From Candidatus Eiseniibacteriota bacterium (lineage in GTDB: Bacteria > Eisenbacteria > RBG-16-71-46 > CAIMUX01), in contig JAKQSZ010000012.1 of NCBI GenBank assembly GCA_029569475.1, positions 1-13,459 of the forward strand: a stretch of 13,459 bases of DNA. Reading direction: 5' to 3'. The position numbers and the translations under genes are program-made. Each line of letters starts with the position of its first letter. Within the stretch, counting starts at the first letter, position 1. This document shows, in pieces, positions 1-5,504 of the stretch. The notes under the pieces were generated by a model, which did not search any database, was not told the origin of the DNA, and saw only the letters and a program-made list of their open reading frames with translations.

Positions 1-173
1 GACATCTGGCGACGTGCTCGCCCTCCCCAATGCTCACATAGCGCACTGGCTATGCTCCGCTTGGTGAGGGCTGTGCGCGCCGCCAGCTGCCGCACTCTGG
101 CGCGTTTTCGCTCGCGGATTTCTGACGCATCGAGGCTAGCCTGGGCTGCGCCACCGGGAGCGTTCGCATCCAT
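1..173 (-). CDS. Possible 5' part of an unidentified gene running off the left edge
   Basis: An open minus-strand frame starts with ATG at 173-171 and has no stop before the window edge (57 codons). The visible peptide begins MDANAPGGAAQASL and continues with a basic helical-looking stretch containing RERKRARVRQLAARTALTKR. I recognise no family. Third-position G+C is only about 60 percent and no convincing Shine-Dalgarno site precedes the ATG. Its start also abuts the GTG start of the plus-strand ORF at 177, leaving no room for signals for both. It may be the N-terminus of a DNA- or RNA-binding protein, or just a chance open frame. Confidence 0.15.
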   Translation of the reverse strand, partial: MDANAPGGAAQASLDASEIRERKRARVRQLAARTALTKRSIASALCEHWGGRARRQM

Positions 174-176
174 CAC

Positions 177-515
177 GTGGACAGCCACGCGTATGCACGC
201 CTCGAACAGCCGTTCCCCCTGGCGATGCCGGGAACCCTCCGTTTCGATTACGGCGGGCTGGAGATGCCTTGCTCCAGTCTCGCGGGCATCCTGGAGCGTG
301 GCGCGACCATGGTGCTCGAGGCCTATTGCGAGGCAGATCGAATTGTCGTGTACGTGCCCGGGCAGCAGCTGATCTATGTCGACGGGGCCTTTCCCACCAG
401 CGGTTCCCTCAGGATCGAGCTGACCCGCACGGAGGTGATTACCTACTCGAACGAAACCGAGATGGCTCGAGCCTCAGTGCCGGAAGGCGCGGACCTCCAG
501 GCCTCGAGCGTGTAG
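177..515 (+). CDS. Hypothetical protein, start uncertain, possibly a 5'-truncated gene
   Basis: The 112-residue frame has GC-rich third positions and a balanced amino-acid mix, unlike the arginine/serine-rich shadow frames around it, so it looks like true coding sequence. The middle is beta-rich (LRFDYGGLEM, MVLEAYCEADRIVVYVPG, QQLIYVDGAF, GSLRIELTRTEVITY). It shows no signal peptide or transmembrane helix, and I recognise no family. The GTG at 177 has no good ribosome site, and the frame reads protein-like upstream of it as far as the TGA at 121-123. It may therefore be the tail of a broken larger gene. An internal ATG at 225 is an alternative start. Its last 73 bp overlap a convergent minus-strand ORF. 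Confidence 0.45.
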   Translation: MDSHAYARLEQPFPLAMPGTLRFDYGGLEMPCSSLAGILERGATMVLEAYCEADRIVVYVPGQQLIYVDGAFPTSGSLRIELTRTEVITYSNETEMARASVPEGADLQASSV

Positions 516-628
516 CAGGGCACAAGCCGCAGACGATCCAAGACATCCGCGCCGACCGGGCCGGTCGATCCTCCTACGAAGCCAAGGACGACGAGGCCGG
601 GAACACAACGTCCGATCCAGCGAGCCAT
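443..628 (-). CDS. Small hypothetical protein with signal-peptide-like N-terminus
   Basis: This 61-residue minus-strand ORF starts at ATG 628-626 and ends at TAG 445-443. A strong Shine-Dalgarno (GGGGAG) lies 7 nt upstream, and a promoter-like pair sits about 75 nt upstream. The N-terminus has a charged start (MARWIGR), a short hydrophobic run (CVPGLVVLGFVGG) and a possible cleavage site after GPVGA, which would leave a mature peptide of roughly 35 residues with a single Cys. I recognise no family. It overlaps the end of the plus-strand ORF tail-to-tail. Expression signals support it, but the length and overlap keep confidence modest. It could also be the start of a gene truncated by the neighbouring decay. 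Confidence 0.35.
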   Translation of the reverse strand: MARWIGRCVPGLVVLGFVGGSTGPVGADVLDRLRLVPCYTLEAWRSAPSGTEARAISVSFE

Positions 629-703
629 TCACCATCTCCCCCTTGGAGCGATGCCCGACCGAGTCGCCGAGCTCCGCTCCGGTAGGTGAAGCAGGTCGGA
701 ACG

Positions 704-733
704 ATTGTAGCCCGGTTGTCGCTCTCCTGGGAA
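704..733 (-). promoter_or_regulatory. Candidate sigma70-type promoter for the small minus-strand ORF
   Basis: On the minus strand TTCCCA (733-728) is followed after 18 bp by TACAAT (709-704). The -10 matches the consensus at five of six positions, the -35 at four. It points at the signal-peptide ORF starting at 628. This is a motif match only. Confidence 0.3.
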
Positions 734-934
734 GGAATCGCGGAGCAGGGATCGCAGAGAAGCGGCCGACCTCGAGATGCCTCCGGTGGCCACAATGGTC
801 ACATTCGTGCCTGACCACATCGCCCGGTCGCCCGACAATGCCGGGCACCATCGCTCTGAGACCCGCCTCGAGCGCCAAACCTTCCTCGCACCGACTTGTT
901 GATGCAACCTGCTTGCCCGCTGTCTCCAGCGCAT

Positions 935-1209
935 GAGGAGGTATCGATGGCTGGCCGAAGGCACGGTTCGTCGGTTTCATCGAGGACGACTGCACCATCT
1001 CAGGCAGAACGTGATCGACTTCGCTCTCTTCCTGCTGCCCCTGACCTGTCGTCTCGGGCGACTATCTCGCGGTGCCAGGAAGCATCGAGCCGAAGGAGTG
1101 CCACTCCAGGCCGCAACGCCGTGTGCCGCAGATCTGGACCGTCGACAAGGCTACGGCTGCGCTGTATGAAGTGCCTTTCCCGACTGATGCGCAGTTCGAT
1201 GAGCCATGA
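935..1209 (+). pseudogene. Probable frameshifted gene remnant, family unknown
   Basis: Protein-like segments lie in order but in alternating frames. The first frame gives GWPKARFVGFIEDDCTISG. The next gives QNVIDFALFLLPLT (about 1006-1047). The first frame then resumes with VVSGDYLAVPGSIEPKE and WTVDKATAALYEVPFPTDAQFDEP before a TGA at 1207-1209. The final segment has mostly G/C third positions and ordinary acidic/hydrophobic composition. The pattern fits an old coding sequence with two compensating frameshifts. A Shine-Dalgarno-like AGGAGG precedes an ATG at 947, but that ATG opens the third frame, which is Ser/Arg-rich and unconvincing. No family was recognised, and chance is a real alternative. 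Confidence 0.25.
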
Positions 1210-1242
1210 GCCTTCCGTCGGATCCCACTCGCATGGTGCTCA

Positions 1243-3324
1243 TCACGTCCCGTGAACACGCACAGCCTCCCGAACGACCGCCAGCAACGCCTCGCCGTAG
1301 CGGCCCGACTTGGCCGGCCCGATGCCGTGGATGGTCTGGAGTTCGCGCAGGTCCGAGGGACGGACGCGGGCGATCTCGCGGAGGGTGCGATCGCTGGCGA
1401 TGACGAAGGGGGCGACCTTCTCCTCGCGGGCGGCCTGCAAGCGGAAGACACGCAGGGCCGCGAAAATCCTGGCCGCGAGCGGATCGTCTTGCGGGAACTC
1501 CGCGCCCGGTCGGTTCGGCCTGCCCGCCGGCGAGCCAGCAGGAGCGCTCTGCGGGGGCAGAGCTGGACCCGGGGCGACTTCCATGGGAACACGGCTTCTG
1601 CTCTCAGATCCCTGGAGCGACCGTGCGGCGCCGCGAGTTCGCGCGCGATCGCGGCGGCGGCCGCGTTCCCTGGGCTGGGGCGGGGCATCGGTCAGCGAGG
1701 GGAGGAGCAGCCGCGCCGGCCGGCGGCCGTGGATCACGTCCATTCCCTCGGCGGTGACCCGCACGGTCGGCCGGTCCTCGCCGCTGAAGTCGATCCATCC
1801 GGCGGTCACGCAGCGGCGCAGGAGCTTCATCACCCAGGGCTCGTCGAACTCGGCCAGCGCTCCCCTGGTCGGGGTCTGATCGAGACCGGCCCGGGCCAGC
1901 CGCTCGTCGGCTTCCCCGCGCAGCAGCTTGCCGGCGACGTTGATCCCATAGCGCCCGCGCAGACGGGCGACCCCGCACAGCGCCTTGCGCACGATGGTCG
2001 AGGTCTGCTCATCGTGCACATCCTCCCGCGAGAGGCCCAGGCAGACATCGCAGTGGCCGCAGCCCTGGAGCGTCTCTTCATCGTCGCCGAAGTACCGCAG
2101 AATCGCGTCGTGCCGGCAGCTGCCTCCTTCGACCCATCGCATGAGTTCGAGGAAGAGGCTCCACTTGTGCCGGATCGTCTCCTCATCGGGGTTCCGGCCT
2201 TCGACATTCTGCTCGATCAACCTGCGACGCAGCGGCAGGTCGCCGGGAGAGGTGAGCAGCAGGCACACGGCCGGTTCTCCGTCGCGTCCGGCACGCCCCG
2301 CTTCCTGGTAGTAGGCCTCGATGGAGGACGGAGGGGCGAGGTGGGCGACGCAACGCACGTCGGGACGGTCGATGCCCATGCCGAAGGCATTGGTCGCCAC
2401 GACGACATCGAGGTCCCGCGCCGTGAAGGCGCGCTGGGTCGCCTCGCGGCGCGGCCCCGCGATCTTCGCGTGGTAGGGCTCGACCCTCCAGCCTTCCTGG
2501 CGGAGGCGGTCGGCCTCTTCCTCCGCGGCCCGCCTCGTGGGGGAGTAGACAATGGCGGCCCCGCGTGGCTCCCCGGGCGATCCGAGAGCCTCGTGCAGGA
2601 CCTCATCCACCTTCCGGCGGCGCTCCGCGGACCCGCGCGCCTCGGCCGCGCGGAAGATGAGGTTGGGCCGGGCAAAACCGCGGACCAGTTGCGGGGTCTG
2701 GGGCGGCAGACCCAACTGCTGGAGGATCTCGTCGCGGACCACCGGGGTGGCGGTGGCGGTGCAGGCCAGGACCCTGGCCCGGGGCAGCAGGGGGAGGATC
2801 TCGCCGATCTGCAGGTACTCCGGCCGGAAGTCGTGCCCCCAGTGGCTGATGCAGTGCGCTTCGTCGACCGCCACCAGCGGGCACTCGATCCGTTCGAGCA
2901 CCCAGCGAAATCCCGGATAGGCGAGCCGCTCCGGGGCGACGTAGACGAGCTTGCAGCGGCCGCGGAGCACGAGGCGCTCGCGGCGCGTCAGCTCGTCAGG
3001 CGAGAGCGTCGAGGCCAGGTAGGTGGCCGGCACTCCGCGTGTCTCGAGAGCGGCGACCTGATCGTGCATGAGGGCGATCAACGGCGACACCACGACGGTC
3101 GTCCCCGGCAGGATCGCCGCGGGGAGCTGATAGCAGAGGCTCTTGCCGCCTCCCGTGGGAGCGACCAGCAGGAGCCGGTCCTCGCGCAGCAACGTCTCGA
3201 TGGCTTCCCGCTGTCCCGGCCGGAAGTCGCCATAGCCGAGGCGCGACAAGGCGGCGGAGAGATCGGGCAGCTCCAGGGTCTGTCGTGGCGTCGTCGGGTT
3301 CATCTCGCCACAAGAAGGTAGCAT
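1243..3324 (-). CDS. recQ: ATP-dependent DNA helicase RecQ
   Basis: A 693-residue superfamily 2, 3'-to-5' DNA helicase acting in recombination repair and restart of stalled forks. Visible motifs: Walker A APTGGGKS (55-62), DEAH box (154-157) followed by the RecQ aromatic-rich loop WGHDFRPEY (162-170), motif III ACTATA (187-192) and motif VI QEAGRAGRDG (340-349). The four zinc-binding Cys (403, 422, 425, 428) lie in the usual C...CxxCxxC arrangement, followed by an RQC winged-helix region (about 435-535). The C-terminus is an HRDC domain (about 613-690) ending in a helix-hairpin-helix-like IHGIGPAKSGRYG. A Pro/Arg/Ser-rich linker of roughly 65-70 residues separates RQC from HRDC. I chose ATG 3324 because GAGG lies 8 nt upstream. 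ATG 3303 is the alternative, with a purine stretch too close to it. The gene lies 66 bp downstream of the amine oxidase on the same strand, so co-transcription is likely. Confidence 0.96.
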   Translation of the reverse strand: MLPSCGEMNPTTPRQTLELPDLSAALSRLGYGDFRPGQREAIETLLREDRLLLVAPTGGGKSLCYQLPAAILPGTTVVVSPLIALMHDQVAALETRGVPATYLASTLSPDELTRRERLVLRGRCKLVYVAPERLAYPGFRWVLERIECPLVAVDEAHCISHWGHDFRPEYLQIGEILPLLPRARVLACTATATPVVRDEILQQLGLPPQTPQLVRGFARPNLIFRAAEARGSAERRRKVDEVLHEALGSPGEPRGAAIVYSPTRRAAEEEADRLRQEGWRVEPYHAKIAGPRREATQRAFTARDLDVVVATNAFGMGIDRPDVRCVAHLAPPSSIEAYYQEAGRAGRDGEPAVCLLLTSPGDLPLRRRLIEQNVEGRNPDEETIRHKWSLFLELMRWVEGGSCRHDAILRYFGDDEETLQGCGHCDVCLGLSREDVHDEQTSTIVRKALCGVARLRGRYGINVAGKLLRGEADERLARAGLDQTPTRGALAEFDEPWVMKLLRRCVTAGWIDFSGEDRPTVRVTAEGMDVIHGRRPARLLLPSLTDAPPQPRERGRRRDRARTRGAARSLQGSESRSRVPMEVAPGPALPPQSAPAGSPAGRPNRPGAEFPQDDPLAARIFAALRVFRLQAAREEKVAPFVIASDRTLREIARVRPSDLRELQTIHGIGPAKSGRYGEALLAVVREAVRVHGT

Positions 3325-3349
3325 GCGAAGTGCCTCGGCCCGTGGGAGC

Positions 3350-3367
3350 GGCGCGCCGAAACGCGCC
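3350..3367. repeat. Short hairpin between amine oxidase and recQ
   Basis: GGCGCG and CGCGCC form a six-bp GC-only stem around a six-nt loop in the 66-bp gap between the two minus-strand genes. No T-run follows, so it is not a clear terminator. It could stabilise an mRNA end or partly attenuate recQ. Confidence 0.35.
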
Positions 3368-3390
3368 AACCCTGAACCGCGCTCGCTATC

Positions 3391-4938
3391 TCAACGCAGC
3401 CCCATGGGCAGTTCCTCCGGCGCCACGGCGCCGTTGCGGGCCATGCTGCGCGCGGTGACGGAGGCGGCGGCCAGGACGCGGTGGGCGGCGTCGACCCCTG
3501 ACTGCAGAGCCCCTTCCATGTAGCCGACGAAAGCCGGGCAGGTGTGCTCACCGGCGAAGTGCAGCCGGCCCAATCCGGCTCGCAGCTTGGGGCCAACCGT
3601 GGTCACCTCTCCGGGCGCCGGGAAGGAGTAGCCCCCGAGCGTCCATGGATCGGAAGGCCAGTCCATGAATCGCGTGCCGGTGACCGCTTCGGTGTAACCG
3701 GGATAGAGCTCCTCGAGCAGTCCCCCGAGGAGCTGGGCGCGTGCCTCCGGTTCCAGAGCGCGGAGGGCATCGCAGGGCGGCCCGCCGGAGAAGGCGACCA
3801 GGGCCGCGCCTTCCTCGCCGGGCTGGCCGTCGGTCCCGTCCCAGGTCATGGAGACTTCCCGGTCGGTGAGGCTGTCGGGGGCGCGGCCGATCGCTCTCCA
3901 GTGGCGCGAGCGTAGCGCCGAGAGATGTTTGGTGTTCGATCCCATCTGCGGCCGGAGACCGGCGGGCAGCGAAGGATCGAACGCGATGCGCCCCCAGGCG
4001 CTGGGGGCGACCGTCAGCACCGCGTGATCCGCGCGCAGGCGTTCATCGTTCTCCAGGATGGCTTCCACGCCGTCGCCATCGAAGCGCAGGCTGGCCACCG
4101 GGGTCGCGAGCCGAATGCGCCCGGCTCCGATGGCCTCGCCCAGCGCGGTGGCCAGCGCATCGTTGCCCTGGCGGCACCGGAAGACCTCACTTTCCGTCCA
4201 GTAGCGCGTCAGGCCGCCCCCTCGGATCTGCGCCAGGTTTCCGAGATAGCTCTGTCGTTCCAGCGCCACGCCGTTGTCCGCGGTGAACTGGACCCGCAGC
4301 CCGGTGCGGGTAAGCGGTGAGACGTCGAGCGCGGACCACCACTCGGCCATGGTCCGGCGATCCAGCGGGACGGCGTTGGGGGAATGCCAGGGCTCCGCGG
4401 CATCCACCGCGGCCGCGTCGGCGGTGATCGCGTCGAGAACCACGGTCATCTCCTCATACAACCGCTCTTCTTCTTCCACGGTGAGGAGCTTGCCGTCCAG
4501 CAGAATGGGCGCGTGCCCTTCCTCCTCGGTCACGTCCAGGAATTCGAGTCCGAACATTCGGGCATAGCGGATCCAGGCAGGATGGTTCGAACCGATCAAC
4601 TCGCCCCCGCCTTCGACGTTGCGGCCGGGCACGAAGTCGCGGAACGTGACCACCCGCCCTCCGACCCGGTTGCGCGCTTCCAGGACCTGGACGTCGCACC
4701 CTTCCTCCAACAACTCCCAGGCGCAGGCCAGGCCCGCGAAGCCGGCCCCGAGGACCAGAACCCGAGGACCGTCGCCGCGGCCCGATTTCGAGAACGCCCT
4801 CCAGGGCGCGCAACCTGCCGAGCCCAGGGCGAGTCCCGCCGCGGCGGCCATGAGGGACTTCAGGACCTCGCGCCGGGAGACCAGGGTATCCTTCGGTCCG
4901 TATCGTTGCTGAAGCCTGGCATAGAGGGAACGGGACAT
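3391..4938 (-). CDS. Flavin monoamine oxidase-family protein, Tat-exported, possible lipoprotein
   Basis: A 515-residue FAD-dependent amine oxidase (monoamine/L-amino-acid oxidase superfamily), expected to oxidise an amine or amino acid to the imine with release of H2O2. The N-terminus carries a twin-arginine motif (SRREVLK, 21-27), a short hydrophobic region (LMAAAAGLALG) and a lipobox-like SAGC ending at Cys43, so the folded flavoprotein is probably exported and perhaps lipid-anchored. The FAD dinucleotide fold starts at 50 with GAGFAG (64-69) and EARNRVGGR (87-95). GGGLTRYW follows at 230-237. NTKHLSALRSRHW includes Lys327, in the place of the family's flavin-facing lysine. Near the C-terminus are DWPSDPWTLGGY and FAGEHTCPAFVGYMEGA (451-467), both family hallmarks. 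The ATG at 4938 has an ideal AGGAGA five nt upstream. The longer frame to 5100 begins inside the promoter. Substrate cannot be read from sequence. Confidence 0.93.
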   Translation of the reverse strand: MSRSLYARLQQRYGPKDTLVSRREVLKSLMAAAAGLALGSAGCAPWRAFSKSGRGDGPRVLVLGAGFAGLACAWELLEEGCDVQVLEARNRVGGRVVTFRDFVPGRNVEGGGELIGSNHPAWIRYARMFGLEFLDVTEEEGHAPILLDGKLLTVEEEERLYEEMTVVLDAITADAAAVDAAEPWHSPNAVPLDRRTMAEWWSALDVSPLTRTGLRVQFTADNGVALERQSYLGNLAQIRGGGLTRYWTESEVFRCRQGNDALATALGEAIGAGRIRLATPVASLRFDGDGVEAILENDERLRADHAVLTVAPSAWGRIAFDPSLPAGLRPQMGSNTKHLSALRSRHWRAIGRAPDSLTDREVSMTWDGTDGQPGEEGAALVAFSGGPPCDALRALEPEARAQLLGGLLEELYPGYTEAVTGTRFMDWPSDPWTLGGYSFPAPGEVTTVGPKLRAGLGRLHFAGEHTCPAFVGYMEGALQSGVDAAHRVLAAASVTARSMARNGAVAPEELPMGLR

Positions 4939-5095
4939 GGTGTTCTCCTGATGGTCCAATGCTCGCGAGGCGCTCGGGAGGAGCGTCGGATCCAAAGCGG
5001 CCGGAGCGCTCGGACAACGAGCTTGCAGTTCAAACCGGCGACATGGCTGGCGCGGCCAGCCGTTGACCTTCCCCGGCGCACGTTCCGGACCGGAG

Positions 5096-5124
5096 ACCAT
5101 AGAGACTCGTTCGCTTCAGGTCAA
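5096..5124 (-). promoter_or_regulatory. Sigma70-like promoter for the amine oxidase-recQ unit
   Basis: On the minus strand TTGACC (5124-5119) is separated by exactly 17 bp from TATGGT (5101-5096). That is five of six and four of six consensus matches at ideal spacing. It would give a leader of about 150 nt before ATG 4938 and argues against translation starting at 5100. Confidence 0.5.
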
Positions 5125-5153
5125 GCGCTGCGGCCTGACTGCCTGGCTGCCGT

Positions 5154-5245
5154 GGCTTCGGGCCGGGCTTGGCTCAAGGCTTCGGGCCGGCCTTGGCTCG
5201 AGGCTTCGGGCCGGCTTGGCTCGAGGCTTCCGGCCGGTTTGACTT
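5154..5245. repeat. Intergenic tandem repeat, about four copies of a 24-bp unit
   Basis: Units begin at 5154, 5178, 5202 and 5225 with GGCTTCGGGCCGG, followed by a GCTTGGCTCRA-like second half. Copies one and two are 24 bp, copy three is 23 bp and copy four is degenerate and partial. The array lies between the two divergent promoter candidates. A minus-strand frame through it reads as an SQ(A/G)RPEA-like peptide repeat, but the one-base loss in copy three and the lack of other support argue against coding. Confidence 0.8.
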
Positions 5246-5274
5246 CTGATGCGAAGGACGGGAGGGAATCAGAC

Positions 5275-5303
5275 TTGAGGAGGCGCCGGAGCGCCGCTAG
5301 ACT
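5275..5303 (+). promoter_or_regulatory. Candidate sigma70-like promoter for the histidine kinase
   Basis: TTGAGG (5275-5280) and TAGACT (5298-5303) are separated by 17 bp, each matching four of six consensus positions. The start would lie near 5310, giving a leader of about 195 nt. This is a motif match without other support. Confidence 0.35.
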
Positions 5304-5360
5304 CACGGCGCCTCCCGTGTGTCGCCGGCCCCGGGCCAGATCGGCGCGTAGGCGCGTGCA

Positions 5361-5383
5361 CGGTCAGTCGTCCGCCGTGACCG
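5361..5383 (+). promoter_or_regulatory. Dyad in the kinase leader (operator or RNA hairpin)
   Basis: CGGTCA (5361-5366) and TGACCG (5378-5383) form a perfect six-bp inverted repeat with an 11-bp gap. It lies downstream of the kinase promoter candidate. It could be a regulator binding site or a leader hairpin. Short dyads also occur by chance in such DNA. Confidence 0.2.
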
Positions 5384-5504
5384 ATCTGACGAGATTGCGG
5401 GGTCCGCGCCCCTACTGCGCCGGTGTGCTTGAACGAGATGGAGAGGCAGACCAGCTGGGGCCGTCGCGGCAAGCCCCGGAACCACGGCAGGAGGGGCCGG
5501 AATC

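Larger units (their letters stand above)
516..1242. other. Gene-poor stretch with probable gene remnants
   Basis: Apart from the minus-strand small ORF (to 628) and the remnant near 935-1209, no frame here looks like an intact gene. The open frames on both strands are rich in Arg, Ser, Pro and Thr, as expected of shadow frames in GC-rich DNA. One minus-strand frame contains a CxxC-like stretch (HECDHCGHRRHLEVGRF, about 750-815) that resembles a zinc-ribbon fragment, but its flanks do not hold up as a protein. No tRNA, insertion-sequence end or terminator was recognised. The zone reads as decaying or intergenic DNA downstream of recQ. Confidence 0.4.

Noticed and set aside
629..964. Minus-strand 111-codon ORF ending in a PERSSATRSGIAPRGRW-like tail
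   Set aside because: Arg/Ser-rich and overlapped by other equally weak frames. It also runs through the promoter candidate at 704-733. No family support.
947..1255. Plus-strand ORF with a good AGGAGG site five nt before ATG 947
   Set aside because: The translation is dominated by Ser and Arg with no protein-like segments. The neighbouring frames look more like coding remnants.
1252..3321. 689-codon plus-strand ORF opposite recQ
   Set aside because: It is the antisense shadow of a complete recQ with all helicase motifs. Its composition is Gly/Arg/Ala-rich with no recognisable fold.
4939..5100. N-terminal extension of the amine oxidase to ATG 5100
   Set aside because: It would begin inside the -10 box of the likely promoter and place the Tat signal 70 residues inside the protein. 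ATG 4938 has an ideal ribosome site.
5154..5245. CRISPR-like array
   Set aside because: The units are directly contiguous with no unique spacers, and there are no cas genes. It is a simple tandem repeat.
5440..5500. Cyclic-di-GMP (GEMM) riboswitch in the kinase leader
   Set aside because: A GGGGC...GCCCC stem and a GCGGCAAGCC stretch caught the eye, but the conserved GEMM core (GCAAAGCC and the receptor helix) is absent.
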